DNA from: Desulfarculus sp.
Lineage (GTDB): Bacteria; Desulfobacterota; Desulfarculia; Desulfarculales; Desulfarculaceae
Reading direction: 5' to 3'
NCBI GenBank assembly: GCA_020216625.1
Contig: JAIUYB010000018.1
Coordinates: 1-12,697 of the forward strand
Length of the DNA stretch: 12,697 nucleotides
Position numbers and translations under genes: made by a program. The notes under the pieces were generated by a model. The model searched no databases. It saw only the letters and a list, made by a program, of their open reading frames with translations, and was not told the DNA's origin. Positions 4,487 through 12,510 of this stretch are shown one piece after another (the stretch's first letter is position 1; every line of letters begins with the position of its first letter).

Positions 4487-5869
4487 CTAAGGATTGGCGG
4501 CTGGCTTGTCAAGACCGGGTTCCCCGGGCCGAGTCAGCAGCCGCGAGACTGGCACGAAATCCACCTCCGACCGCAGACGAGCGGATGCCTGTTCCAGCAC
4601 TTGGATGGTGGCCGAGTGCGGGTGACCGATGGCGATGGCCTGGCCGCGACCCCGGGCCAGGGCCAGGAGACGTTCCAACTGGCGCTCGACCGCCGGCAGG
4701 CTGGGTTCGTGGTCCAGGAAGATGTCGCGTTGGCCCTGGGCCAAACCCATGCGGCGGGCCAAGTCCTGGGCCTGGGAGCGGGGCGAGGTGGCGCTATCCA
4801 GGAAAAACAGGCCGGCCTGGCGGATGACCTCCAGCACTGGCTGCAAGGCCCGGGGGTTTTCTGTGAAGCGCGAGCCCATGTGGTTGTTGACTCCCACCGC
4901 GCCGGGCACCTGGTCCAGATTGGCCTGGGTCTGTCGGCGCAGTTCGGCGTCGCCCATGGACACCAGCAGCGCTCCTGGTCCGGGGGTGAGTTGGGGGTAG
5001 GAGCGCGGCTCCATGGGCAGATGGACCAGGATCTCCAGGCCCCGGTCCTTGCCCAACCGGGCGATCTCTTGGGCGTGGGGGGAGTGGGGCAGGATCGAAA
5101 AGCCCAGAGGCAGGCCCAGGGCGGCCAGGCGCTGGGCGGCGGCCAGGGAATAGCCCAAGTCGTCGATCACGATGGCCACCCGGGGACGTCCCGGAGCGCC
5201 CGGGAGCACCGGCGGGGGCGGGGGGGCGATGGGCGTTGGGGGCGGCGGGGGTGGTGACGCCTTGTCCGGGCTGGGCAGCAGGCTGACCACATGGGTGAGG
5301 CGGTCATCCAGACCCACCTCCAGGCGCAGGCCGTGCTCTCCCGGCAGGGCCCGTAGGCGATCCACCTTGCCGGCCAGCGCCTGGCGCAGTTGGCCGGCCA
5401 CCGTCTCCGGGTCTTGATCTGGACGCAGGCGGGCGCTGACCAAGGTCAGCTCACCCTGGGCTTGGGGCTGGATTTTAAGCCCGATGCGGTCGGCGGGCAG
5501 GCCGGCGCGGTCCAAGCCCTGGAAGATGGCCTCGTCCACGGCCACTAGACGTTGGGAATGGTCTTGATGGGGCGAGGATTCCTCGAAGGGCGGCGGGACG
5601 GCGCTGACCACGGGGAGGGATGGGGTGGGTCGCGCTTGCCAGAACCAAGCCGCGGCCACGCCCAGAAGGACCAACAACAGACCCAGGGCCCAGTAAACGC
5701 GTGCTCGAACGTTGCCGGTCATGCCCCCCCGACCGCTCCGTCCGCCACGCTTCGGGCGGCCGCCGGAGCGGGAGGCAGGCTTTCGGGGCTTGGCGGTCCG
5801 GGATTTGGGAGGCGAGGGGCGGGCGTTGGCGGCCCGCCCCTTGCTAGTCCGGGCGCTTTTGGGGGCCAA
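4487..5869 (-). CDS. yibQ: Divergent polysaccharide deacetylase, YibQ family
   Basis: 460-residue inner-membrane-anchored protein of the divergent polysaccharide deacetylase family (YibQ, formerly DUF610). Order: a very basic Arg/Lys/Ser/Pro tail (1-49), one membrane segment (56-78), a periplasmic region (100-200), a proline-rich linker (205-226), and the deacetylase-like domain (229-445). Visible motifs are VIDDLGY with D236 and D237, HLPMEP at 283-288, NNHMGS at 328-333, FLDS at 356-359, and GHPH at 415-418. No enzyme activity is established for the family to my knowledge. It begins 5 bases after the ctpA stop. The start is uncertain: TTG 5869 has no clear ribosome binding site, and ATG 5722 would remove the basic tail. 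I keep the TTG because otherwise about 150 bases of gene-like basic sequence would be left unexplained. In E. coli yibQ is next to envC, matching this operon. Confidence 0.88.
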   Translation of the reverse strand: MAPKSARTSKGRAANARPSPPKSRTAKPRKPASRSGGRPKRGGRSGRGGMTGNVRARVYWALGLLLVLLGVAAAWFWQARPTPSLPVVSAVPPPFEESSPHQDHSQRLVAVDEAIFQGLDRAGLPADRIGLKIQPQAQGELTLVSARLRPDQDPETVAGQLRQALAGKVDRLRALPGEHGLRLEVGLDDRLTHVVSLLPSPDKASPPPPPPTPIAPPPPPVLPGAPGRPRVAIVIDDLGYSLAAAQRLAALGLPLGFSILPHSPHAQEIARLGKDRGLEILVHLPMEPRSYPQLTPGPGALLVSMGDAELRRQTQANLDQVPGAVGVNNHMGSRFTENPRALQPVLEVIRQAGLFFLDSATSPRSQAQDLARRMGLAQGQRDIFLDHEPSLPAVERQLERLLALARGRGQAIAIGHPHSATIQVLEQASARLRSEVDFVPVSRLLTRPGEPGLDKPAANP

Positions 5870-5874
5870 GCAGG

Positions 5875-7248
5875 CTACTTGGCCGGGGCGGTCTTGGCCG
5901 CCATGGCGGAAAACACCTGCCAGGCCTTGAGCAGGTCCAGGGCGCGGACCAATTGATTGTCGCTGTTGATGCGGTCGGCCGTCATGTAGAGCTTGTTGTC
6001 GCCTTCGCCGTTCTTGTCCTGGGCCGGGGCGGGCGGCGCGGCCTCGGGGGCGGGGGGCGCGGTTTCCTCGGCCGGCAGCACCCCGGTGAGGTCCTTCTCG
6101 CGGATGCCCTGGGCGGACTTGTCTTCCTTCTTCTCCTTGGTCGGAGGCTCGAAGGGCACCACCAGGTCGGGCTCGATGCCCTTGGCCTGGATGGAGCGGC
6201 CGCTGGGGGTGTAGTAGCGGGCGGTGGTCAGGCGCAAGGCGCCCTTGTCATCCAGGGGAATGATGGTCTGCACCGACCCCTTGCCAAAGGTGGCGGTGCC
6301 CATCACGATGGCTCGCTTGTGATCCTGCAAGGCCCCGGCCACGATCTCGCTGGCGCTGGCCGAGCCGTTGTTGACCAAAACCACCACCGGGTAGTCGCCG
6401 GCGGTGGAGTCTTTGCGCGCCGAGTAGGTCATTTGCTGATTGGCCATGCGGCCCTTGGTGCTGACGATGACTCCGCCCTTGAGGAATTGGTCGGAGACGC
6501 TCACCGCCTCTTGGAGCAGGCCGCCGGGGTTGTTGCGCAGGTCCAGGACCAGGCCCTTCAAAGGGACCTTCTGGGATTGCAGAGTCCGCAGGGCCTTGAC
6601 CAGATCCTGGGTGGTGTCCTCCTGGAAACTGGCGATACGGATGTAGCCGTAGCCGTCTTCCAGCAGGTTGAAGCGCACCGAGTGCAGGGGGATGATCTCG
6701 CGCACGATGGCGAAATCCAAAAGCTTGGGCGCGCCCTCGCGCAGGATGGTCAGCCCGACCTTGCTGCCCTTGGGACCCCGGATCAGCTTCACCGCGTCCA
6801 TCAGGCTCATGCCCTTGGTCAGCTTGCCGTCGATCTTGATGATGCGGTCGCCGGCCTGGACTCCGGCCTTGAAGGCGGGGGTGCCCTCGATGGGCGAGAC
6901 CACGGTCAGCACGCCATCCTTTTGGGTGATCTCGATGCCCACCCCGGTGAAGCTGCCCTTGGTCTCGATCTGCAGATCGCGGAACTCCTCCGGGGTCAGG
7001 TAGGAGGAATGGGGATCCAGGCTGCTGACCATGCCCTTGAGGGCCTCGGTGATCAGCTCCTCCTGGGTCTTCTTTTCGACATACTTGTTCTCGATCTCGT
7101 TGAGAACCTCGGTGAAGACCCGCATACGCTGGTAGTCGGCGTCGCCGGCCGCCTGGGCGGGAGGCTGGGGCAGGTGGGGCAGGGCCAGGGCCAACAGGGC
7201 GGCCAGGCCCAGGGAGAGAAGAATGGTCTTTAGATAACGGGAACGCAT
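5875..7248 (-). CDS. ctpA: C-terminal processing peptidase CtpA, S41 family
   Basis: 457-residue periplasmic serine protease that trims or degrades exported proteins; in several bacteria CtpA-type proteases control peptidoglycan hydrolases. A signal peptide or anchor covers 7-33 (LSLGLAALLALAL, then AQA). The N-terminal helical region is about 38-95, the PDZ domain about 96-185, and the S41 catalytic core about 190-365. The catalytic pair is visible: S298 in NNGSASASEI and K323 in FGKGSVQ, with Q327 completing the triad as in CtpB and Prc. A low-complexity Pro/Ala/Glu/Lys tail (365-415) precedes a short C-terminal helix (425-450). ATG 7248 is chosen because GGAGG lies 5 bases upstream; the open frame extends to 7335 but overlaps the envC end. 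The gene follows envC by 65 bases and its stop is 5 bases before the yibQ-like start. Confidence 0.95.
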   Translation of the reverse strand: MRSRYLKTILLSLGLAALLALALPHLPQPPAQAAGDADYQRMRVFTEVLNEIENKYVEKKTQEELITEALKGMVSSLDPHSSYLTPEEFRDLQIETKGSFTGVGIEITQKDGVLTVVSPIEGTPAFKAGVQAGDRIIKIDGKLTKGMSLMDAVKLIRGPKGSKVGLTILREGAPKLLDFAIVREIIPLHSVRFNLLEDGYGYIRIASFQEDTTQDLVKALRTLQSQKVPLKGLVLDLRNNPGGLLQEAVSVSDQFLKGGVIVSTKGRMANQQMTYSARKDSTAGDYPVVVLVNNGSASASEIVAGALQDHKRAIVMGTATFGKGSVQTIIPLDDKGALRLTTARYYTPSGRSIQAKGIEPDLVVPFEPPTKEKKEDKSAQGIREKDLTGVLPAEETAPPAPEAAPPAPAQDKNGEGDNKLYMTADRINSDNQLVRALDLLKAWQVFSAMAAKTAPAK

Positions 7249-7290
7249 GGATGCCTCCCAGAGGTCCTGTCGGGAAAAGAATTTTCTAAG

Positions 7291-7317
7291 CTTATACTCA
7301 CCGCCTGGCGGGGTCAA
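7291..7317 (-). promoter_or_regulatory. Possible internal promoter before ctpA
   Basis: On the minus strand TTGACC (7317-7312) and TATAAG (7296-7291) are separated by 15 bases, slightly short. It overlaps the envC stop. The 65-base envC-ctpA gap is the longest within the operon and also contains the palindrome CCGCCAGGCGG, so a secondary start or processing site here is plausible but weakly supported. Confidence 0.25.
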
Positions 7318-8432
7318 GGGTCCAACCGCAGCCATTCCATGGGGTTTTCCGGCTTGGCCGCCTTGCGCACCTCCAGATAGAGGCGGCCGCTGTCGTCCAC
7401 CTGGCCCACCACCTGTCCGGCCGCCACCTTTTGCCCGGCCTCGGCCCGCAATCGGCCCAGATGGGCCAGCACGGTGTGGACCCGGGCGCCATGGTCCAAG
7501 ACCAACACCAGGCCATAGCCGGACAGGGGCGCGGCATGCACCACCGTTCCCTCCCAGGGCGCGCGCACCGGGGCTCCGGGCGGGGCCTGGATGATCAGAC
7601 CCGGCCGTTCGTCCTCTCCGCGCCCCACCACCTGTCCACGCACCGGGGCGGTGGAGCGCACTCTGGCGGCCAGGGCGTCGCCGCCCAAGCCGGCCTCGCG
7701 CCCGGCGAAGGCCCCCGGAGGCAGGGCGAAGGTGCGGGCCAGACGCTCCTGGGCCTCTTGCAAGGTTTGCAGGTTCTGGGCCAGGGCCTGGCTGCGTCGA
7801 GCCAGATCGTCCATGATTTCCATGCGCGATATGCGCAGCGTTTCCAAGTTGATAGTGTGTTCCTTCATGCTAAGCTTTAAATTAATGATCTCCTGCCGCC
7901 GCTGGGCCAACTGGCCCTCGGTGGCCTCCAGAACCTCGGCCTGGGCCTGGAGCGCGTTGAGCCGGCGGCGCAGATCCTGGGCCAGCCAGGCCAGGGATTG
8001 GCTGCGCACCAGGGCGTCGTTGAAGTCGGTGGCGGTGGAGAGCAGGGCCCGGTTGAGGGCCGGTCCTTGAAGATAGAGGGCCTTCAGCCCCAGTCCGTAG
8101 CGCCGCCGGGCCAGGGCCAGCTCGGCGGTCAAACTCCGCTGTCGCTCTTGCAGCGCTGGTAATTGGTGCTGGATTTCGGTTTCTTGGCGGTTCAATTCCA
8201 CCAGACGCTCCTGGCTGGCCCTGATTTCCCGCTCCAGACGGGTTAACTCCATCTCCTGGGCGGCCAGTCCGGCGCGCAGGTTTTGCTGCTCGTCCAGGGC
8301 GGCGTCCAGACGTTGGCGCAGCTCCTGGGCGGCGTGCTGAGGGGTCTCGGCCCGGCCGGAAAGGGCGGGGATCGCGGCCAGCAGAAGACCGGCCAGCACA
8401 AGGACGATGGCGCGGGGCAAGGCGGAGGTCAC
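7314..8432 (-). CDS. envC: EnvC-like murein hydrolase activator (coiled coil plus degenerate LytM/M23 domain)
   Basis: 372-residue periplasmic protein. The family is recruited and activated by FtsEX and in turn activates N-acetylmuramyl-L-alanine amidases during septal wall splitting. A signal peptide covers 1-28 (LVLAGLLLAAIPALSGRA). Long Leu/Gln/Glu/Arg-rich coiled coils lie at about 33-110 and 140-236. The LytM domain covers about 262-370. The usual zinc ligands of an active M23 peptidase are missing: GLIIQ (279-282 region) replaces the HxxxD block and GRLYLEV (349-355) replaces GPHLHFEV, although AHL (323-325) is kept. The fold therefore looks catalytically dead, as in E. coli EnvC. GTG 8432 overlaps the ftsX stop by four bases (GTGA), a sign of translational coupling. 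A longer frame exists upstream but would run into ftsX with a Gly/Pro-rich shadow sequence. Confidence 0.88.
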   Translation of the reverse strand: MTSALPRAIVLVLAGLLLAAIPALSGRAETPQHAAQELRQRLDAALDEQQNLRAGLAAQEMELTRLEREIRASQERLVELNRQETEIQHQLPALQERQRSLTAELALARRRYGLGLKALYLQGPALNRALLSTATDFNDALVRSQSLAWLAQDLRRRLNALQAQAEVLEATEGQLAQRRQEIINLKLSMKEHTINLETLRISRMEIMDDLARRSQALAQNLQTLQEAQERLARTFALPPGAFAGREAGLGGDALAARVRSTAPVRGQVVGRGEDERPGLIIQAPPGAPVRAPWEGTVVHAAPLSGYGLVLVLDHGARVHTVLAHLGRLRAEAGQKVAAGQVVGQVDDSGRLYLEVRKAAKPENPMEWLRLDP

Positions 8433-9316
8433 GCCAGGTCCCGGGGACGCAGGGCCCGGCCCACCCCCCACAAGCCACCCAGGGCCCCCGCCACCGCCGC
8501 CAGGGCGGCCAGCACCAAGCCGGTGCGCCAGGAGAAGCCCAGCAGGTCGGACAAGTCCAGGCCAAGGGGCAGGGGCGCCGGCGCGGCCAGCAGCCTAAAC
8601 AGGCCCCAGACCAGGAGCGAGGCGGCCATGGCCGCCACCACCGCCTGGAGCATCGCCTCCAGCACGAAGGGCCAGCGCACGTAGGCCCCGGTGGCGCCCA
8701 CCAGGTCCAGCACCTCCAACTGGTTGCGCCGCAGGTGCACCGCCAGACGCACGGTGTTCACCACCAAGAGCACCACCCCGGCGAAGAGTAGCACCCCCAG
8801 GGCCAATCCCAGGGTGGTCAGGGTGGCCTGGGCCTGCAAGAGCCCCCGCAACCAGGGACGGCTGGTGACCACCTGGGCCACCTCCGGTCGACCGCGCAGA
8901 CTCTGGGCCAGCACCTCCACGTCCGCGCCGGGACGCAGGCGCAACTCCACCGTGGCCGGTAGGGGGTTGCCCTCCAGTCCGGCCAACAGGTCCTGGTCCG
9001 GGCCCAGTTGCTGGCGCAGGCGCTCCAGGGCCTGAGCCTGGTCCACCACCGTCACCCGCTCCACCGCGGTGAGCGCGCCCAGCTCCCGGGCCAGGGCCTG
9101 GGCCTGGTTCAAGGGGGCGGAATCGGGCAGGGCCAGGATCAGACCCGGTCCCAGGGATGCGCGCTGGGCCGCCTGCTGAAGGTTGAGGTAGAGATTCAGG
9201 TAGGCCCCCAGAATGGCCAGGGCCACGGTGAGACTGGTCAGGGCCACGCCCTGGAGCCAGGGATCCTCGCGCATCTGCCGCCAGGCCCGCCGGAACGCCC
9301 CGTCGCCCGCCCTCAT
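8429..9316 (-). CDS. ftsX: Cell division ABC-type permease FtsX
   Basis: 295-residue membrane subunit of the FtsEX complex, which passes ATP-driven conformational change across the inner membrane to EnvC-type activators. Four membrane segments are seen at about 22-45, 166-190, 215-245 and 262-288, with the large periplasmic loop between the first two (46-160), the FtsX topology. Family signatures include [14 protein letters not shown] (116-129) and [10 protein letters not shown] (200-209). The periplasmic loop carries the region that binds the EnvC coiled coil in characterised systems. ATG 9316 overlaps the ftsE stop (ATGA), and its own stop overlaps the envC start (GTGA), so the three genes are tightly coupled. 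Confidence 0.94.
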   Translation of the reverse strand: MRAGDGAFRRAWRQMREDPWLQGVALTSLTVALAILGAYLNLYLNLQQAAQRASLGPGLILALPDSAPLNQAQALARELGALTAVERVTVVDQAQALERLRQQLGPDQDLLAGLEGNPLPATVELRLRPGADVEVLAQSLRGRPEVAQVVTSRPWLRGLLQAQATLTTLGLALGVLLFAGVVLLVVNTVRLAVHLRRNQLEVLDLVGATGAYVRWPFVLEAMLQAVVAAMAASLLVWGLFRLLAAPAPLPLGLDLSDLLGFSWRTGLVLAALAAVAGALGGLWGVGRALRPRDLA

Positions 9317-9978
9317 GCGCCTTCCTCCAGGCGGCCAGCCCTCAGGCGCACCACCCGGGCCCCCTGCACCAAGCCCAAGAGGGCCGGATCGTGGGTGGCC
9401 ACCAGCACCGTGGCTCCCCGGCCATGGGCCTCCAGAATCAAGCGCATCACCTCCCGGGCGCTGTCCGGGTCTAGGTTGCCGGTGGGCTCGTCGGCCAGCA
9501 ACAGGGGCGGCCGCCCCACCAGGGCCCGGGCCACCGCCGCCCGTTGCTGCTCCCCGCCGCTGAGGTCGCCAGCCAAGGTCCGGGCCTGCTCCCAGAGCCC
9601 CACCCGGCGCAACACCTCCTCCACCCGGCCCGGAAGCTGGCGGCCGTTGATCCCCGCCACCCGCAGGGCCAGGGCCACGTTCTCGAAGACGCTGCGTCCC
9701 TGGATCAGCTTGAAATCCTGGAAAATGACCCCGATCTTGCGCCGCAGCAAGGGAATCTGGGACTGTTTGAGCCGGCCCAGGTCGGAGCCTCCCACCTTGA
9801 CCACCCCCGAACTGGGGGCCTCGGCCGCGAACAAAAGCCGCAGCAGGGTGGTCTTACCCGCGCCCGAGGGGCCGGTCAGATATACGAACTGGCCAGGCGG
9901 CACGTGCAAGTCCACCCGTTCCAGGGCTGGTGCCTGGCGTCCGGGATAGCGTTTGGCCACGCGCGAGAGCAGGATCAT
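9313..9978 (-). CDS. ftsE: Cell division ATP-binding protein FtsE
   Basis: 221-residue cytoplasmic ATPase partner of FtsX, essentially the same length as E. coli FtsE (222). All ABC motifs are intact: Walker A GPSGAGKT (36-43), Q-loop FQD with Q87, signature LSGGE (139-143), Walker B LLLADE (159-164), and the H-loop THD with H196. RYPG near 10-13 is typical of the FtsE N-terminus. ATG 9978 is chosen because it gives the normal FtsE start ([12 protein letters not shown]); ATG 9987, three codons upstream, is an alternative. Neither has a strong ribosome binding site. A longer frame to 10176 would overlap the tolC-like gene with a Pro/Arg/Ala-rich shadow sequence and is rejected. The gap from the tolC-like stop is about 49 bases. 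Confidence 0.95.
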   Translation of the reverse strand: MILLSRVAKRYPGRQAPALERVDLHVPPGQFVYLTGPSGAGKTTLLRLLFAAEAPSSGVVKVGGSDLGRLKQSQIPLLRRKIGVIFQDFKLIQGRSVFENVALALRVAGINGRQLPGRVEEVLRRVGLWEQARTLAGDLSGGEQQRAAVARALVGRPPLLLADEPTGNLDPDSAREVMRLILEAHGRGATVLVATHDPALLGLVQGARVVRLRAGRLEEGA

Positions 9979-10027
9979 GGCGCCCATTTCGGGGCCGGAG
10001 CGGGATGGGGCGGGGCCCGCATCCGGC

Positions 10028-11470
10028 CTAACGGCTCTGGCCCGGGCGGGGCAGGGCCAGCCAGCGCGAAAAGAGACCGCGTTTCTGGGGATCGTCGGGC
10101 TGAGCCTCGGCCGGCATCTCCTGGCCCGAGGGCAGGCCGCCGCCCATGGCCCGGCGCAGGCGGGCCTCGGCCACATTGTAAATGGTCAGGGAGGTGAAAT
10201 AGTTGTTCTGGGCCTGGGTCAGGAGGGTCTGGGCGTCCAGCACCTCGGTGTTGGTGGTCAGTTGCTCCTTGAAGCGCTCCAGGGTGATGCGGTAGTGCTC
10301 CTGGGCCGAACGGATGGAGGCCTTGGCGGTGGCGATGTTCTTCTCGGCATCGTGCAGGGCCAGGTAATATTGCTTCACCTGGAGATCCACCTGGTCCTGG
10401 GTGTCGCGACGGGTGTTTTCTAGCCGGCGTTTCTGGGCCCGGCGCTGCCCCACTTGGTGGGTGGTGCGCCCCCACTCCCAGAAGGTCCAGTCCAGGCGGG
10501 TTATCACCTGCCAGCCGCTGGCGTCGTAGACGTTGGAATCGCCCAGCTCCGGCGAATCGCTCATGAAATTATAGGAGCCCTGCAGGTTGAGCTGGGGGTA
10601 GTAATAACTCTGAGCCTGGATGATGGACTGGTCTGACTGCATCAGGCGCAGGTCCAGGGCCTTGAGCTCCGGCCGCTGCTCGCGGGCCGTGGCGCGGGCC
10701 TCGTCATAGGTGATGGGCACCTCGTGAAAACTCAGAATGTCCTCCACCTCCAACTCGCCGTCCACCGGCAGGCCCAGCAGGGTGTTGAGCCGGCTGCGGG
10801 AGACGCTGGTGGCGTTGTTGGCCGTGACCTCCTGTTGTTGGGCGTTGGCCAACTCCACCTCGACCTTGAGCACGTCGTTGATGGGGATGATGCCCACCTC
10901 GTGGAAGTCCTGGGCGGTCTTGAGGTGGCTGGTGAGCTGCACCACCGCCTGCTTGGCCACCTCCTCGGCCTTCTGGGCGCGCAGGTAGTCGAAAAACGCC
11001 TCCTTGACCGCGAGCGCCACGTCCAGCACCGCCAGGCGCACCTGCATCTCGGCCACGTCCACCCCCAAGTCGGCCAGGCGATAGCTGCTGGAGAGGCGCA
11101 AGCCGGTGAACAGGGGTTGGGTGAGGGTGGTGGACCACAGGTAGGTGTTCTCGGCGCTGCTGATGATCGGACCCCAGGGGGTGCGGCTGATCTTGGCGTT
11201 CTGGTCGGCTTGGTATGAATAGGAGGTGCCCAGCGAAGGCAGGAAGTAGGTCTGGCTTTCCTGGCGCTGGAGGTCGGCCGCGGCCAGGTCCTCCTTGGCC
11301 GCGGCCAAGTTGGGCGAATAGGCCAGGGCCTTGGCGATGGCCTGGTCCAGGGTGAGCTGGCCCGGGGCGGGGGCGGCCAAGGTTGGGAGGGGGGCCAGGA
11401 GCGGACCGACCAGGGTCGCCGCCAGGATGAACAAAGCGATGCGGGCCAGACAGCGGACGATGGGGTTCAC
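10028..11470 (-). CDS. tolC: TolC-family outer membrane efflux protein
   Basis: 480-residue outer-membrane channel subunit; TolC trimers span the outer membrane and periplasm and work with inner-membrane pumps or type I secretion systems. A signal peptide covers about 1-34 (IALFILAATLV, ending near LAA). Two repeated OEP units follow: the first from about 40 (LTLDQAIAKALAYSPNLAAA) through TQPLFTGLRL to LLGLPVDGEL, the second from the YDEARATAREQRPEL region to the C-terminal helices, both rich in heptad-like Ala/Gln/Glu. GTG 11470 is preferred: GAGGAG sits 6 bases upstream, it gives a clean signal peptide, and the predicted transcription start (about 11502) would leave ATG 11503 at or outside the message end. 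No membrane-fusion or pump gene adjoins; ftsE follows instead. Which pump it serves is unknown, and the symbol means the family. Confidence 0.9.
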   Translation of the reverse strand: MNPIVRCLARIALFILAATLVGPLLAPLPTLAAPAPGQLTLDQAIAKALAYSPNLAAAKEDLAAADLQRQESQTYFLPSLGTSYSYQADQNAKISRTPWGPIISSAENTYLWSTTLTQPLFTGLRLSSSYRLADLGVDVAEMQVRLAVLDVALAVKEAFFDYLRAQKAEEVAKQAVVQLTSHLKTAQDFHEVGIIPINDVLKVEVELANAQQQEVTANNATSVSRSRLNTLLGLPVDGELEVEDILSFHEVPITYDEARATAREQRPELKALDLRLMQSDQSIIQAQSYYYPQLNLQGSYNFMSDSPELGDSNVYDASGWQVITRLDWTFWEWGRTTHQVGQRRAQKRRLENTRRDTQDQVDLQVKQYYLALHDAEKNIATAKASIRSAQEHYRITLERFKEQLTTNTEVLDAQTLLTQAQNNYFTSLTIYNVAEARLRRAMGGGLPSGQEMPAEAQPDDPQKRGLFSRWLALPRPGQSR

Positions 11471-11476
11471 CTTGGT

Positions 11477-11482
11477 CTCCTC
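11477..11482 (-). promoter_or_regulatory. Ribosome binding site of the tolC-like gene
   Basis: GAGGAG on the minus strand lies 6 bases before GTG 11470 and decides this start over ATG 11503, whose upstream sequence has only a weak AGG. Confidence 0.65.
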
Positions 11483-11508
11483 GGAGCAGGATTGCCTATG
11501 CATTTTAC

Positions 11509-11538
11509 CTGATAGGCCAGGCTAGGCCGGATTGTCAA
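11509..11538 (-). promoter_or_regulatory. Main promoter candidate of the tolC-ftsEX-envC-ctpA-yibQ-fur run
   Basis: A perfect -35 TTGACA (minus strand 11538-11533) is followed after 18 bases by TATCAG (11514-11509), a 4 of 6 match to the -10 consensus. Transcription would begin near 11502, giving a leader of about 32 bases before GTG 11470. The site fills the 55-88 base gap between the glycosyltransferase stop and tolC. Confidence 0.55.
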
Positions 11539-11558
11539 TGGCCACGGACACCGGGAGG

Positions 11559-12506
11559 CTAGGCCTTGCCCCCCAGCCGCTCGCCAAGCCCGGTCAGCAT
11601 CCCCCCCAGCCAGGCCAATGGGCGGAGCAGACCATAGACGAGAGCCCGGCCCAGGAGATCGGGACGGCCATCCCCCAGCCAACGCAGCCAGGACCGGTTG
11701 CTATAGTACAACAAAAGCAGGCAAATGGCCGCCAGGCTCAGGCCGCGTTCCGGCTGGCGCGCGGTGGCGAAGGCCGCCAGCAGACCCAGGGCCAGGAGCC
11801 AGAGACCCACCTGCAGAGCCACGTTCCCCACGCCCCTGCGCGCCGGGCCGCCCAGGCGCAGGCGGGAATAGAGCCGGCGGGCGCGGTCCCAGGCCAGTTC
11901 CATGGCCCCCCAGAACCCCGCCGGGGCTGGTAGGCGCAGCTCGGCCCGCTCCAACTCGGCCAGGGGCCGGCCCATCTCCTCCAACCGTAGCCACAGGCCG
12001 AACAAGTCCGCCCCGCCCGGTTCCCGGTCCGGGTCCAGGCCGCCAGCGGCCAAAAGCTCCCTCCGAGCCACGGCCAAGCCGCAGTCCTGGGGCGGCCCCA
12101 GACGTTGCTGGTCCCAGGCGAGGTCCAGGCCGGCCAGGTCGGCCCAGGGCGAGGCCGGGGAGACCAGACCCAGGGGCAGGGCCAACGCCGCTGGCGGCTC
12201 GGGCTGGGTGAAGGCCACGCGCACCGCGTCCAACAGGGCCGGCTGGGGACGCCAATCCGCCTCCAGGAACAGGATCACCTCGCCCCGGGCTTGGTTGGCG
12301 GCCTGGGCGCGGCCACCCACCAGGGCCTGATGGCCGGGTCCCGCTTGGCGGGCCAGATCCTGGGCCCGAGAGAGCCAGATGGGATCGCGGCTGGCCAGGA
12401 GCACCTCGTCACCCGACTGAATAACCTGGGCCAGTCCCTCGGCCAAGCCCGACAGGCCTTTTTCCAGGGCGGTGATAACAATACTGATACGGGGTGGGGC
12501 GGACAT
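11559..12506 (-). CDS. Family 2-like glycosyltransferase with C-terminal membrane segments
   Basis: 315-residue glycosyltransferase of GT-A fold; donor and acceptor cannot be inferred. The N-terminal strand RISIVITALEKG (6-17), the GGRAQAANQARGEVILFLEAD block (64-84) with EAD (82-84) in the DxD position, and GGLDPD near 155-160 followed by the LWLRLEEMGRP region are the usual GT2 landmarks in a divergent form. Hydrophobic segments at about 229-248 and 256-268, plus an amphipathic C-terminus, suggest inner-membrane anchoring. ATG 12506 is chosen because it starts the GT-A strand cleanly and lies 4 bases after the upstream gene's stop; ATGs at 12518 and 12521 would overlap that gene by 8-11 bases. 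No ribosome binding site decides. Proximity to envelope genes fits a role in surface polysaccharide, which is inference. Confidence 0.75.
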   Translation of the reverse strand: MSAPPRISIVITALEKGLSGLAEGLAQVIQSGDEVLLASRDPIWLSRAQDLARQAGPGHQALVGGRAQAANQARGEVILFLEADWRPQPALLDAVRVAFTQPEPPAALALPLGLVSPASPWADLAGLDLAWDQQRLGPPQDCGLAVARRELLAAGGLDPDREPGGADLFGLWLRLEEMGRPLAELERAELRLPAPAGFWGAMELAWDRARRLYSRLRLGGPARRGVGNVALQVGLWLLALGLLAAFATARQPERGLSLAAICLLLLYYSNRSWLRWLGDGRPDLLGRALVYGLLRPLAWLGGMLTGLGERLGGKA

Positions 12507-12510
12507 GTGC

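Noticed and set aside
4418..5257. A 279-codon plus-strand open frame antisense to fur and the yibQ-like gene.
   Set aside because: No ribosome binding site or recognisable motif; composition is Gln/Gly/His-rich shadow sequence over two real genes.
5953..7233. A 426-codon plus-strand open frame antisense to ctpA.
   Set aside because: It mirrors the well-supported ctpA gene, reads as Gly/Ala/Val/Leu/His/Asp-rich low-complexity protein with no family motifs, and is a typical GC-rich shadow frame.
7301..7311. CCGCCTGGCGG palindrome as a terminator after envC.
   Set aside because: It leaves no workable loop and is not followed by a T-run; ctpA follows on the same strand after 65 bases.
9979..10176. 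N-terminal extension of ftsE in the same open frame.
   Set aside because: It overlaps the tolC-like coding region, is Pro/Arg/Ala-rich, and would make the protein much longer than any typical FtsE.
11471..11503. ATG 11503 as the start of the tolC-like gene.
   Set aside because: It adds 11 residues before the signal peptide, has a weak ribosome binding site, and lies at the predicted transcription start; GTG 11470 is better supported.
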